DNA from: Paraprevotella clara YIT 11840
Lineage (GTDB): Bacteria > Bacteroidota > Bacteroidia > Bacteroidales > Bacteroidaceae
Length of the DNA: 64,000 bases
Assembly (NCBI RefSeq): GCF_000233955.1
Contig: NZ_JH376597.1
Span: 310,001 to 374,000 of the forward strand
Direction: 5' to 3'
Shown: one piece after another, positions 16,505-28,967 of the stretch
Layout of the letters: each line of letters starts with the position of its first letter
How positions within the stretch are numbered: the stretch's first letter is position 1
The notes under the pieces: model-generated
Told to the model about the DNA's origin: nothing
What the model saw: the letters and a program-made list of their open reading frames with translations, nothing else
Database searches by the model: none
Made by a program: the position numbers and the translations under genes

Positions 16505-19174
16505 ATGGAATTAGCAAGTAAATACAATCCGGCCGACGTAGAGGGCAAATGGTACCAATACTGGCTCGACCACAAGCTTTTCAGTTCTAAACCCGACGGA
16601 CGCGAACCTTATACGGTAGTCATCCCGCCCCCCAACGTGACGGGCGTGCTCCACATGGGGCATGTGCTCAACGAAACCATTCAGGACATCCTCGTACGCC
16701 GCGCCCGTATGGACGGCAAGAACGCTTGTTGGGTGCCGGGTACCGACCATGCTTCCATCGCCACCGAAGCCAAGGTGGTAAACCGCTTGGCGGAAAAGGG
16801 TATCAAGAAGACTGACCTCACCCGCGAAGAGTTCCTGAAATATGCCTGGGAATGGACGGACGAACACGGTGGCATCATCCTGAAACAGTTGCGTAAACTG
16901 GGGGCCAGTTGCGACTGGGACCGCACGGCTTTCACCATGGACGAGAAGCGGAGCGAAAGCGTCATCAAGGTGTTCTGCGACCTGTACAACAAAGGATTGA
17001 TTTACCGTGGCGTGCGCATGGTGAACTGGGATCCGAAAGCCCTGACAGCCCTCTCGGACGAGGAAGTGATTTACAAAGAAGAACACAGCAAGCTGTACTA
17101 TCTGAAATATATGGTGGCCGGTGAAGACGGCCAACCGGACGGAAGCGGACGCTACGCCGTGGTGGCTACCACGCGACCGGAAACCATCATGGGTGACACG
17201 GCGATGTGCATCAACCCGAACGACCCGAAGAACACGTGGCTGAAAGGACAAAAGGTGATCGTGCCTCTGGTAGGCCGCTGCATCCCCGTCATCGAAGACG
17301 ACTATGTGGACATCGAGTTCGGAACGGGCTGCCTGAAGGTGACACCGGCACACGACGTGAACGACTACATGTTGGGCGAGAAGTACAACCTGCCCTCCAT
17401 CGACATCTTCAACGACAACGGCACGATTAGCGAGGCTGCCGGGATGTACGTGGGCATGGACCGTTTCGACGTGCGCAAGCAAATCTGCATCGACTTGGAA
17501 AAAGCCGGATTGTTGGAAAAGGTGGAAGACTATACCAACAAGGTGGGCTTCTCCGAACGTACCAACGTGCCCATCGAACCGAAGCTTTCCATGCAATGGT
17601 TCCTGAAGATGGAGCACTTGGCGCAAATCGCTTTGGAACCGGTGATGAAGGACGAAATCAAGTTCTATCCGGCCAAATACAAAAATACTTACCGTCACTG
17701 GATGGAGAACATCAAGGACTGGTGCATCAGCCGACAGTTGTGGTGGGGACACCGCATCCCGGCCTACTACCTGCCACAAGGCGGATTCGTGGTGGCCGAG
17801 ACTGCTGAAAAAGCACTCGAACTGGCCAAGGAAAAAACCGGCGATGCCAACCTGACCGCAGCCGACCTCCGTCAAGACAAGGACGCATTGGACACTTGGT
17901 TCTCCAGTTGGTTGTGGCCGATTTCCCTGTTCGACGGCATCAACCACCCGGGCAACGAGGAACTCAGTTACTACTACCCCACGTCCGACCTCGTAACAGC
18001 TCCGGACATCATCTTCTTCTGGGTAGCGCGCATGATCATGGCAGGCTACGAATACGAAGGGAAGATGCCGTTCAAGAACGTGTACTTCACCGGTATCGTG
18101 CGCGACAAACTGGGACGCAAGATGAGCAAGTCGCTGGGCAACAGCCCCGACCCGCTCGATTTGATAGAACGCTACGGTGCCGACGGCGTGCGTATGGGAA
18201 TGATGCTGTCCGCCCCGGCAGGTAACGACATCTTGTTCGACGACGCACTCTGCGAACAAGGCCGCAACTTCAACAATAAGATATGGAACGCATTCCGTCT
18301 CGTGAAAGGCTGGCAGACGGCCGACATCGCACAACCGGAAACGGCGGCCATCGCCACACGCTGGTTCGATGCCATGTTGAGGACCACGGCAAGGGAAGTG
18401 GCAAGTTTGTTCAAGAAGTACCGTCTGAGCGAAGCCCTCATGGCCGTGTACAAACTGTTCTGGGACGAGTTCTCCAGTTGGTACCTCGAAATGGTCAAGC
18501 CGGCCTACGGACAACCTATAGACAACAAGACGTACGAGCAAACCTTGTCGTTTTTCGACATGCTGTTGAAGCTCCTGCATCCGTTCATGCCCTTCATCAC
18601 CGAAGAACTTTGGCAACACATCTACGACCGCCAACCGGGCGAGAGCATCATGGTTTCTCCGCTCCGGACGGGCGAACCCACAAAGGAAGATGCCGACTCC
18701 ATCGCCTTGGACGGTGTTTACATCGTCCACATCGAGAACGTGAAGAGTATCGTGGCCGGTGTGCGTACCGTACGCAACCAAAAGAACATCGCCCCGAAGG
18801 AAGCGTTGACATTGGAAGTCGTAGGCGGAAATCCGGAGGCCGACTTTGAAAGTGTCATCAAGAAGATGGCCAACCTGAGTGCCATCAACACCGTGGCACA
18901 GAAAGGCGAAGGCACGGCTTCGTTCATGGTGGGAACGACGGAATATGCCGTGCCGCTCGGCAATCTGATAGACGTGGAAGCGGAAATCGCCAAACAAGAA
19001 GCCGAACTGAAACACTTGGAAGGCTTCCTGACTGGTGTCCTGAAAAAGCTTTCCAACGAGCGTTTCGTAGCCAACGCCCCCGCTGCCGTGGTGGATATGG
19101 AACGCAAGAAACAGGCCGATGCCGAAAGCAAAATCGCAGCCTTGAAAGAAAGTTTAGCCAAGTTGAAGAAGTAA
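16505..19174 (+). CDS. valS: Valyl-tRNA synthetase
   Basis: ValS charges tRNA-Val with valine and edits mischarged threonine. The 889-residue protein has the class I signature HMGH at residues 50-53 ([10 protein letters not shown]) and KMSKS at residues 539-543. The CP1 editing domain lies between them ([16 protein letters not shown]). A tRNA-anticodon-binding domain ([11 protein letters not shown]) and the C-terminal coiled-coil arm typical of ValS (from about residue 820, [17 protein letters not shown]) follow. Length and order fit the bacterial family. It is followed by a strong terminator and is probably monocistronic. Confidence 0.98.
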   Translation: MELASKYNPADVEGKWYQYWLDHKLFSSKPDGREPYTVVIPPPNVTGVLHMGHVLNETIQDILVRRARMDGKNACWVPGTDHASIATEAKVVNRLAEKGIKKTDLTREEFLKYAWEWTDEHGGIILKQLRKLGASCDWDRTAFTMDEKRSESVIKVFCDLYNKGLIYRGVRMVNWDPKALTALSDEEVIYKEEHSKLYYLKYMVAGEDGQPDGSGRYAVVATTRPETIMGDTAMCINPNDPKNTWLKGQKVIVPLVGRCIPVIEDDYVDIEFGTGCLKVTPAHDVNDYMLGEKYNLPSIDIFNDNGTISEAAGMYVGMDRFDVRKQICIDLEKAGLLEKVEDYTNKVGFSERTNVPIEPKLSMQWFLKMEHLAQIALEPVMKDEIKFYPAKYKNTYRHWMENIKDWCISRQLWWGHRIPAYYLPQGGFVVAETAEKALELAKEKTGDANLTAADLRQDKDALDTWFSSWLWPISLFDGINHPGNEELSYYYPTSDLVTAPDIIFFWVARMIMAGYEYEGKMPFKNVYFTGIVRDKLGRKMSKSLGNSPDPLDLIERYGADGVRMGMMLSAPAGNDILFDDALCEQGRNFNNKIWNAFRLVKGWQTADIAQPETAAIATRWFDAMLRTTAREVASLFKKYRLSEALMAVYKLFWDEFSSWYLEMVKPAYGQPIDNKTYEQTLSFFDMLLKLLHPFMPFITEELWQHIYDRQPGESIMVSPLRTGEPTKEDADSIALDGVYIVHIENVKSIVAGVRTVRNQKNIAPKEALTLEVVGGNPEADFESVIKKMANLSAINTVAQKGEGTASFMVGTTEYAVPLGNLIDVEAEIAKQEAELKHLEGFLTGVLKKLSNERFVANAPAAVVDMERKKQADAESKIAALKESLAKLKK

Positions 19175-19191
19175 ATCCTTCACCTTATAAT

Positions 19192-19242
19192 AGTAAGGGC
19201 TGTCTCCTGCATATAATGGGAGGCAGCCCTTACTTTAATTTA
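19192..19242 (+). terminator. valS terminator
   Basis: A 16-bp near-perfect stem (19192-19207 with 19219-19234; AGTAAGGGCTG and complement) has an 11-nt loop and is followed by TTTAATTT. It lies 17 nt after the valS stop and may also serve the convergent - strand gene. Confidence 0.8.
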
Positions 19243-19270
19243 AGTTGGCCAAAGAAAAACTCACAAAAAA

Positions 19271-19930
19271 CTAATATTCATCATCATAAGTCCAAATCAC
19301 AATGGTCTCCATATCTTCATCTTCATCAGGCTGAAGCGAAATCTTGACTTCGGGATTATTGCCCAACCGGGAAAGCCACTTATGCAAAACATCCAGATTA
19401 TCCTTTACCCTCTCGCCATCATCAAAATTTAATGTGAGGCCAAAAGAATACGAAGCATTGGCTTGTATCTGGAAAGATTTCACCCAATCAGAAAGTTCTC
19501 CTTTAAAACAAACAGATTGAACCCAACAACCTTGTTTCAGTATATATTGTAAATCTGTGAAATCATAACTTATCATGCCCGTTTTGAGAATATGGGCATA
19601 AATATTATGAAGAAGCTGAATCACAGTCTCAACTTTGTTCCCTCCTATTATATTATAAGACATCCATTTGTTACGAAAGCGTTGACGGTCGAGCGAGTCA
19701 TTCATATCCAATACCATGTAATGAAGCCTGCCATTAACCACACTTTGCAAAAAGGCATCTATACGTTCTTCGTATTCGACAGCACTGTCCGTAATAATCA
19801 CTATGAAATCCTCAAATCCGGAAACCGGACATTGAAGCCAATCCACGACCTCTTTACACGCAACAATATCACGAGCCACCTTTCCAAAAACAATGGTGGG
19901 AACCTTGCCGTTACATCTTAACTGAGACAT
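19271..19930 (-). CDS. FtsZ/tubulin-like protein lacking the nucleotide-binding half (predicted)
   Basis: The 219-residue protein aligns by eye with the second half of FtsZ. Residues 43-79 (VIITDSAVEYEER; YMVLDMNDSL) match FtsZ's VVTKPF.FEG.R and IVIPNDRLL. Residues 97-130 match helix H7 and the T7 loop: GMISYDFTDLQYIL against GLINVDFADV..VM, giving Ser121-x-Asp123-x-x-Asp126 where FtsZ has NxDxxD. Residues 164-215 (LTLNFDDGERVKDNLDVL; VKISLQPDEDEDMETIVIWT) fit FtsZ's C-terminal beta domain. The glycine-rich GTP-binding half is replaced by about 42 residues with no P-loop-like motif, and an in-frame TAA sits 16 nt upstream of the ATG, so no hidden N-terminus exists. It might bind another FtsZ/tubulin or a nucleotide edge-on. 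It lies 53 nt after the nuclease gene, probably in one operon. The family assignment is inference. Confidence 0.45.
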   Translation of the reverse strand: MSQLRCNGKVPTIVFGKVARDIVACKEVVDWLQCPVSGFEDFIVIITDSAVEYEERIDAFLQSVVNGRLHYMVLDMNDSLDRQRFRNKWMSYNIIGGNKVETVIQLLHNIYAHILKTGMISYDFTDLQYILKQGCWVQSVCFKGELSDWVKSFQIQANASYSFGLTLNFDDGERVKDNLDVLHKWLSRLGNNPEVKISLQPDEDEDMETIVIWTYDDEY

Positions 19931-19983
19931 ATTCTGTTTCCGTTTTTACTATTACATTTCTACAATCATTTCATTCACCTATA

Positions 19984-20589
19984 TCACCACTCCTTTAACC
20001 AAAACTCATCAAATATATCACTGTCAGGCTTCTCCTCTTCCAGAATATTATTGGGTTGAAGATCAAGAATAGGAATACAATCCCAGCCGTTGGCCTCACA
20101 TTCTTTCTTTATCTTATCAAACTCGTCTTTCCGACACTCTTCATTAAAGCCCGTAATTACCCTGAAATGGATATGCTTTTCGTAGGCACCTCCTTTGTAG
20201 GTATTAAGGATTATCTCTTTATACCGCCCGAGCTGGTTATCACGCAATGGAGTATAAATCTTATTTTCAACCACAATGACATGATATTCCGGCTCACCTC
20301 CGTCAATTCTCAATGTCACATTGGCGTGCAAGTCGATATTATTCCATTGTTTCCACACTTGCACAGAACAAACTTGGCATTGCTTCCTTTCTATTTCCTC
20401 ATATCTCTTTAAACCGAATATCAACTTAAAAAGAATTCTTCGGCAAGCCTTATGCAATGTTTGTTTTACTTCTTTATCTGGATAAGCATCAGACGCTACG
20501 CGCAAGGTCCACGACAACACGAAGTCCAACATGGCTTCCTTTCCTTTATCACCCTCTGAAGAGTCTTTCATTAATAAGAAATCATTCAT
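19984..20589 (-). CDS. PD-(D/E)XK nuclease-fold protein (PDDEXK_4-like)
   Basis: The protein of 201 residues contains a PD-(D/E)XK core: Asp86 in NNIDLHANVTL, then Glu108-Asn-Lys110 in HVIVVENKIYT, followed by Gln119 and Tyr123 in NQLGRYKE. This ENKI...QLxRY pattern is typical of PDDEXK_4 family proteins. Residues 1-80 are helical and charged. The acidic C-terminal tail (DSDIFDEFWLKEW) is a possible protein-contact segment. It is the first gene of a two-gene - strand unit with the FtsZ-like protein, and has its own promoter. The pair is flanked by core genes (valS, hppA) and is more AT-rich. PDDEXK_4 proteins often occur as standalone or toxin/defence-like genes. The function is unknown; catalytic competence looks intact. 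Confidence 0.75.
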   Translation of the reverse strand: MNDFLLMKDSSEGDKGKEAMLDFVLSWTLRVASDAYPDKEVKQTLHKACRRILFKLIFGLKRYEEIERKQCQVCSVQVWKQWNNIDLHANVTLRIDGGEPEYHVIVVENKIYTPLRDNQLGRYKEIILNTYKGGAYEKHIHFRVITGFNEECRKDEFDKIKKECEANGWDCIPILDLQPNNILEEEKPDSDIFDEFWLKEW

Positions 20590-20654
20590 GTCCTTTCTTT
20601 TTATAAACTTATCTTTTTCTTAAACCTATTCAACCCTATTTATTAACCAAAGTA

Positions 20655-20662
20655 CAAATATA
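20655..20662 (-). promoter_or_regulatory. -7 element of the nuclease/FtsZ-like operon
   Basis: TATATTTG on the - strand matches TAnnTTTG and lies 65 nt upstream of the nuclease ATG at 20589. The -33 region is not clear. Confidence 0.5.
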
Positions 20663-20779
20663 CCATAACGAAGTAACAATACCGATATTTTTCATTCGGA
20701 TTTCTTCGCGCATTATCCTTTTTTTCATTACCTTAGTACCCGATAATAACATATCGTTAACTCAAAAACACATTTTACT

Positions 20780-22984
20780 ATGGAGCATCTTCTATTTTGG
20801 ATGATTCCCGTATCGTCCTTATTGGCATTGCTGCTGGCTTGGTACTTCTACCGCCAGATGATGAAAGAAAGTGAAGGCACACCGGTCATGCAGAAAATCG
20901 CCTCGCATGTGCGCCAAGGTGCCATGTCGTACCTGAAACAACAGTACAAAATCGTGGGACTGGTTTTTCTGGCACTCGTCGTGCTGTTTTCGGTTATGGC
21001 CTACGGCTTCAACCTGCAAAACTCGTGGGTACCGATAGCATTCCTCACCGGCGGATTCTTCTCCGGACTTTCTGGTTTTTTGGGCATGAAAACGGCTACC
21101 TACGCATCGGCACGTACAGCCAACGCTGCCCGTAACTCCCTGAACAAAGGACTGCGAGTAGCTTTCCGCAGCGGTGCGGTCATGGGGCTGGTCGTTGTCG
21201 GCCTCGGCCTGTTCGACATCTCTTTCTGGTATCTCCTTCTGGACGCCTTTATCCCGGCCGACATCTACGCCCCGACAGCCAAACTCTGCATGATTACCAC
21301 CACCATGCTGACTTTCGGTATGGGTGCCAGCACGCAGGCCCTGTTTGCCCGCGTAGGAGGCGGCATCTATACGAAAGCGGCCGACGTGGGCGCGGACCTG
21401 GTAGGCAAAGTGGAAGCCGGTATCCCGGAGGACGACCCGCGTAATCCGGCTACGATAGCCGACAACGTGGGCGACAACGTAGGCGACGTGGCCGGTATGG
21501 GAGCCGACCTGTATGAGTCTTATTGCGGTTCCATCCTGGCCACTTCCGCATTGGGTGCCGCGGCATTCATGGCCGGAGGCGATGTGGACATGCAGTTCAA
21601 AGCCGTCATCGCCCCGATGCTGATAGCCGCAGTGGGTATTCTACTCTCTATTCTGGGTATCTTCTCCGTACGCACCAAGGAAGACGCCGGTATGAAAGAG
21701 CTGCTCAACTCCCTGTCCGTAGGCACGAATCTGAGTTCCGCCCTGATTGTCGTGGCGACTTTCCTTATCCTTTGGGCGTTGCAGATAGACAACTGGCTGA
21801 ACATTTCGTTCGCCGTGGTCATCGGGCTTCTGGTGGGTATCATCATCGGACGCTCCACGGAATATTACACGTCACAATCCTACCGCCCCACCCAACTATT
21901 GGCTGAGAGCGGAAAAACGGGTCCGGCCACGGTCATCATCTCCGGTATCGGACTGGGTATGGTGTCCACCACCATCCCTGTGATAGCCGTCGTCATCGGT
22001 ATCATCCTTTCCTATTGGCTGGCCTCAGGATTCGACTTTGCCAACGTGAGCATGGGACTTTACGGCATCGGTATCGCCGCCGTGGGCATGCTCTCCACCT
22101 TGGGCATCACCTTGGCCACAGACGCTTACGGCCCCATAGCCGACAACGCAGGCGGAAACGCTGAAATGAGCGGACTGGGCGAGGCTGTGCGCAAACGCAC
22201 GGATGCTTTGGATTCGTTAGGTAACACCACGGCAGCTACCGGCAAAGGCTTTGCCATCGGCTCGGCAGCCCTGACCGGTCTGGCACTTTTAGCTTCTTAC
22301 ATTGAGGAAATCCGCATCGGGCTGACACGCTTGGGCGAAACTGTACTGGCCATGCCGAATGGCGACACGTTGGCCATACATGACGCCTCGTTCACCGACT
22401 TCATGACCTACTATGACGTGACGCTGATGAACCCGAAGGTCCTCTCGGGCATGTTCATCGGCAGCATGATGGCTTTCCTGTTCTGCGGGTTGACCATGAA
22501 CGCCGTAGGGCGTGCAGCGGCTCACATGGTAGAGGAAGTGCGGCGGCAGTTCCGTGAAATCAAGGGCATCCTGAGTGGAGAAGCCGAACCGGATTATGCC
22601 CGTTGCGTGCAGATTTCCACCAAAGGTGCACAACGTGAAATGGTCTTCCCGTCGCTGTTGGCCATCGTGGCTCCCATTGCTACCGGACTGGTGTTCGGCG
22701 TACCGGGTGTCATCGGCCTGTTGGTCGGCGGCTTGTCGGCCGGTTTCGTGTTGGCCATCTTCATGGCCAACTCCGGTGGTGCCTGGGACAATGCCAAAAA
22801 GTATATCGAAGAAGGTAACTTCGGCGGAAAGGGCGGCGAGGTGCACCGCGCCACCGTGGTGGGCGACACCGTAGGTGACCCGTTCAAGGACACTTCCGGC
22901 CCGAGCCTGAACATCCTCATCAAGCTCATGTCGATGGTGGCCATCGTCATGGCCGGTCTCACCGTGTCGTGGAGCCTGTTCTGA
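20780..22984 (+). CDS. hppA: Membrane-bound ion-translocating pyrophosphatase
   Basis: This enzyme couples hydrolysis of pyrophosphate to pumping H+ and/or Na+ across the inner membrane. The 734-residue protein has about 16 hydrophobic spans. The substrate-binding signatures are conserved: [57 protein letters not shown] and the C-terminal [12 protein letters not shown] and [15 protein letters not shown]. The motif [10 protein letters not shown] carries Ala and Gly where K+-independent enzymes have Lys and Thr, placing it among K+-dependent, often Na+-transporting, mPPases. A characterised Bacteroides vulgatus relative transports both Na+ and H+, to my knowledge. A weak -7-like TACCTTAG lies at 20729-20736. 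Confidence 0.96.
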   Translation: MEHLLFWMIPVSSLLALLLAWYFYRQMMKESEGTPVMQKIASHVRQGAMSYLKQQYKIVGLVFLALVVLFSVMAYGFNLQNSWVPIAFLTGGFFSGLSGFLGMKTATYASARTANAARNSLNKGLRVAFRSGAVMGLVVVGLGLFDISFWYLLLDAFIPADIYAPTAKLCMITTTMLTFGMGASTQALFARVGGGIYTKAADVGADLVGKVEAGIPEDDPRNPATIADNVGDNVGDVAGMGADLYESYCGSILATSALGAAAFMAGGDVDMQFKAVIAPMLIAAVGILLSILGIFSVRTKEDAGMKELLNSLSVGTNLSSALIVVATFLILWALQIDNWLNISFAVVIGLLVGIIIGRSTEYYTSQSYRPTQLLAESGKTGPATVIISGIGLGMVSTTIPVIAVVIGIILSYWLASGFDFANVSMGLYGIGIAAVGMLSTLGITLATDAYGPIADNAGGNAEMSGLGEAVRKRTDALDSLGNTTAATGKGFAIGSAALTGLALLASYIEEIRIGLTRLGETVLAMPNGDTLAIHDASFTDFMTYYDVTLMNPKVLSGMFIGSMMAFLFCGLTMNAVGRAAAHMVEEVRRQFREIKGILSGEAEPDYARCVQISTKGAQREMVFPSLLAIVAPIATGLVFGVPGVIGLLVGGLSAGFVLAIFMANSGGAWDNAKKYIEEGNFGGKGGEVHRATVVGDTVGDPFKDTSGPSLNILIKLMSMVAIVMAGLTVSWSLF

Positions 22985-23009
22985 CCTTAACTTTATACTA
23001 TATAAAACC

Positions 23010-23049
23010 ATCCCCTCCACCTGTACGATGACAAGCGGAGGGGATTTCT
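23010..23049. terminator. Terminator between hppA and the convergent propeller gene
   Basis: ATCCCCTCC (23010-23018) pairs with GGAGGGGAT (23037-23045), loop 18 nt, then TTCTACTTTT. It lies 25 nt after hppA and 20 nt after the end of the opposite gene, so it can act for both. Confidence 0.75.
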
Positions 23050-23065
23050 ACTTTTCGGGATGTTC

Positions 23066-24172
23066 CTATTTCATCCGATATAAGACCAACGCGCTTCCCC
23101 CTTGTTCCAAACGTTCCTCTGTCAGGCTGTCCGCCTTGTATAGCCCGAATTTCACCAATTCTTCGTAATAGGCCTTATCCGGCACATAGCCGATGAAATG
23201 GGTGCCATCGCTCCCTACAATGAATGCCATCCTGTCCGTCGCCTGCCCGTCGTTTCCGTAAAGCTTACCTGCGTGCCTGTCATACACATAACATTCGCTT
23301 TTCTTGTCCTTCGTCACCTCCACAAACCAATATTGCCTGCACACCACCGGGGTCTGGACCACAAACTCGTAAGGCGACGAACCGTCATAACTTTCCGTCT
23401 TCGCCCGCAGCCCTTCCGGAATAGGGTGCTTCAAATCCATCAGGACTGAATGGACAGCCTGCTTCCCGGACTTCATGATTTCCGTCAAACCATCGAATCG
23501 AAATGAACTGAAGATGAAACTGCTATCCGTTGCCGAAAAATAGGAATAACGGCTCAAAGGTTCGCAGTAATCCTCTTCGTAAGGGAAATAAGCGTCTTTC
23601 ACTTTAAAGTCCCCGTCGGTCTGGAATACCAGATTCTTAGGCTGTTCCACAGCCCAAGCCTGCCCGTTCGGTATGGCCGCCAACAGAAAACCGTCCTTTC
23701 CGAACGCCGCGATGTCGGAAGCTATGACATCCGCCGGTTTGGATTCAACATACGTTCCCGTATTCTTCCCATAGATATGAATTTGATGTTGAAAGTTGTC
23801 TATGGTATAAAGCCTATCGCCATCTACCGTAAAATTCCTGATTTCCAAATACTCTCCTTGACCGTGTCCTCGTTTGTCCAACACATACTTCAGTTTTCCG
23901 TCGTGTGCATATACCGCAATCTTCGAATAGTTGAAGTCTGCCAAAAAATACAAACTATCATCAGCCCACAGCTTATGTACTCTAGACAAAGCTGCACTTT
24001 CCGACAACTCTAATGGCAAATATACCACCGTGTCCAACACTTCGCCTATACTGCCACCGACCACATCCATTTGAACGACTTCATCGGGAACGAAATCTTT
24101 CTTTTTCTCCGTACAAGCCACCATCAGGCATGATACCACGAAACACCATCCCCACCCACATTTTATTCTCAT
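23066..24172 (-). CDS. Six-bladed beta-propeller lipoprotein (DUF5128/BF3164-like)
   Basis: The protein of 368 residues starts at the ATG at 24172 and has a lipoprotein signal ending LMVAC. The mature part has repeated propeller-like strands (YFLADFNYSKIAVYAHDGKL; LYTIDNFQHQIHIYGKNTG), as in the abundant Bacteroidales 6-bladed propeller lipoproteins. These typically sit in the periplasm or at the surface; substrate unknown. The nearest -7-like element is TAACTTTC at 24226-24219, one mismatch from consensus. Its neighbours are convergent hppA and a 751-bp gap. Confidence 0.75.
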   Translation of the reverse strand: MRIKCGWGWCFVVSCLMVACTEKKKDFVPDEVVQMDVVGGSIGEVLDTVVYLPLELSESAALSRVHKLWADDSLYFLADFNYSKIAVYAHDGKLKYVLDKRGHGQGEYLEIRNFTVDGDRLYTIDNFQHQIHIYGKNTGTYVESKPADVIASDIAAFGKDGFLLAAIPNGQAWAVEQPKNLVFQTDGDFKVKDAYFPYEEDYCEPLSRYSYFSATDSSFIFSSFRFDGLTEIMKSGKQAVHSVLMDLKHPIPEGLRAKTESYDGSSPYEFVVQTPVVCRQYWFVEVTKDKKSECYVYDRHAGKLYGNDGQATDRMAFIVGSDGTHFIGYVPDKAYYEELVKFGLYKADSLTEERLEQGGSALVLYRMK

Positions 24173-24923
24173 AGTTCTTTCATTATTTATACACGCAACA
24201 GATTGAAACAAACGCAGCGAAAGTTACCAAAAAAATCCTGAACTACCCTCTTAAATATATCTGTTTTTTTATTAGAAGCGCCATGTCTGCAAATTACAAT
24301 TTAATCTCATTTCCCTCTATATCCTGGCAAAAAGATATGATTTTAATCCTTCACGCTTGTTTCAAATTGAGAAAACAGCGTCAGATAAAGCCCCAAAAGA
24401 GAATAATTATGCAAAAAAGCGGTGTATTTTCGCATAAAGTCTGCATATATGCAAATCAATCTCAAGAGATTGAAAAATCGTTTGGCTGAAAGCGATTTTC
24501 CGATGTGCGCAAAACGAACGGAATACATATATCACACGACTTAAAACCAAGCTCCAAACGCTCCCCAAACAAGATTTTAAGCATACGAAAAACACTATTT
24601 GAACTCATTTTGTTTCCCAGAACAAGAAACAAACGGATAGGGATTGCGACGTTTCGCTTACACCTTATCCGCATCTGTCCGTACGATTCGACATAAAGGC
24701 GAAACAAAAAACAGGAAAAACACCCGACGGCTTACACTCTGCCTTTTCCCCGACACACGAGAATGCCCTTGCGCGGCCCTCAACGCCTTCTGCCCGAAAA
24801 TACGCGATTCTCGCCCCATCGGATTTGACATTCTGACATTCTGAACAAATCTCTCCCGGCAAAGCTCAAACGGACTTGGCTTTACCCTCGCTCAATCGCG
24901 ATTTTGTCCGTTCAAGGGACACC
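24173..24923. other. 751-bp gene-free gap
   Basis: No frame here has a family match, signal peptide or promoter-linked start; short open frames at 24283-24844 look like noise. It contains an imperfect hairpin (TATGC...GCATA, about 24407-24435), a copy of the 22-bp repeat in reverse orientation (24465-24486) within CAATCTC/GAGATTG, and an inverted repeat AACGGAC/GTCCGTT (24869-24875, 24906-24912) just downstream of the next - strand gene that could be its terminator. Confidence 0.6.
24465..24486 (-). repeat. 22-bp intergenic repeat unit, reverse orientation
   Basis: AGATTGAAAAATCGTTTGGC is the reverse complement of the unit seen at 13773 and 62255; 20 of 22 bases match the consensus. The left end forms a small hairpin with CAATCTC at 24457-24463. 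Confidence 0.6.
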
Positions 24924-25364
24924 TTATTCCTCCAAAAGCTTTTTCAGGAAATCATCCAAATCTTCGTCCAACCCCTTCAGCAGTTCGCCGTCCACTATCA
25001 CCGTCTCATCGTCCACAAGATACAAGTCGCAAAGCGTTTCCTTGTCCTCATCTACCAAGACGAAAGAATAAGGCTTCAACAGGGAAAGATGCTCCAACGT
25101 ATCTTTCATACCCTGGATACACTGGCGCAGCACGGGAGTAATCTCTTCATAAAAATTCTCATCTCCGTTGTCCATCCACTGCTCTACCACGCAACGCGTC
25201 AACTCTTCATCGTCATCGTTGAACGCCAACAATTCGCCGGAATCGGCTTTTACCTGAAGATGGATATCCGTCAAAGCCAAATCCTCCCGGCCTTGCGGGT
25301 ATTTGGCTGCAATTTTCCTGAGTGCACGTTCAATCTGCTGAATGGTTTGTGAGGTGGCTTTCAT
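24924..25364 (-). CDS. Acidic protein of unknown function (146 aa)
   Basis: I do not recognise this family. The 146-residue, strongly acidic, probably cytoplasmic protein has no signal peptide or membrane span. The N-terminal helix (ATSQTIQQIERALRKIAAKY) is followed by alternating strands and helices (LALTDIHLQVKADSGELLAF; YSFVLVDEDKETLCDLYLVD) and a Leu/Asp-rich C-terminal helix (LLKGLDEDLDDFLKKLLEE). The intact frame, good TAnnTTTG promoter and conserved-looking alternation of strands support a real gene. It lies just downstream of secA on the same strand but has its own promoter, so there is no sign of coupling. Confidence 0.75.
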   Translation of the reverse strand: MKATSQTIQQIERALRKIAAKYPQGREDLALTDIHLQVKADSGELLAFNDDDEELTRCVVEQWMDNGDENFYEEITPVLRQCIQGMKDTLEHLSLLKPYSFVLVDEDKETLCDLYLVDDETVIVDGELLKGLDEDLDDFLKKLLEE

Positions 25365-25392
25365 AATCTGTCATTTTTGTCTATAGTTGTAT

Positions 25393-25400
25393 CAAAGGTA
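25393..25400 (-). promoter_or_regulatory. -7 element of the 146-aa acidic protein gene
   Basis: TACCTTTG on the - strand matches TAnnTTTG, 28 nt upstream of the ATG at 25364. Confidence 0.6.
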
Positions 25401-25501
25401 CAAAAAAAACAGTATCGGAAAACATTCCAGTACCAAAATTTAAGGAAGAGAAGCGAAAAAAACATCATGACATCCGAAGAGAGTACCCATACAACAAACT
25501 T

Positions 25502-25540
25502 CCCCCGGACGCAGCCGGAAAACCCGACCCCGTCCGGGGG
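25502..25540 (-). terminator. secA terminator
   Basis: A perfect 10-bp GC-rich stem, CCCCCGGACG (25502-25511) with CGTCCGGGGG (25531-25540), lies about 30 nt after the secA stop on its strand, followed by AAGTTTGTTGTATGG. Confidence 0.65.
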
Positions 25541-25569
25541 ACAATACAACTTATCGTCAGTCTGCCGAT

Positions 25570-28866
<3,297 letters not shown>

Positions 28867-28916
28867 ATATTTTGTTTTGTTTTTTATTCACGCGATGCAC
28901 TTTGCACTTCTTTGCG

Positions 28917-28924
28917 CAAAGTTA
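28917..28924 (-). promoter_or_regulatory. secA -7 element
   Basis: TAACTTTG on the - strand, a perfect TAnnTTTG match, 50 nt upstream of the secA ATG. A short symmetric TTTGCGCAAA lies overlapping the downstream side (28911-28920). Confidence 0.6.
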
Positions 28925-28967
28925 ATCAAAAAAAGTAAAAGAATAGAAAATTATTTAAATATCTTCA

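Noticed and set aside
16511-19015. Long open frame (834 codons) on the strand opposite valS
   Set aside because: It lies entirely within valS, has no signal, family motif or promoter, and reflects codon bias of the real gene.
19271-20589. A prophage or mobile-element origin for the nuclease/FtsZ-like pair
   Set aside because: No integrase, transposase, direct repeats or tRNA are nearby; only the AT-richness hints at transfer.
24283-24844. Short open frames of 60-70 codons in the gap before the acidic-protein gene
   Set aside because: No promoter, signal peptide or convincing composition; they overlap repeats and hairpins.
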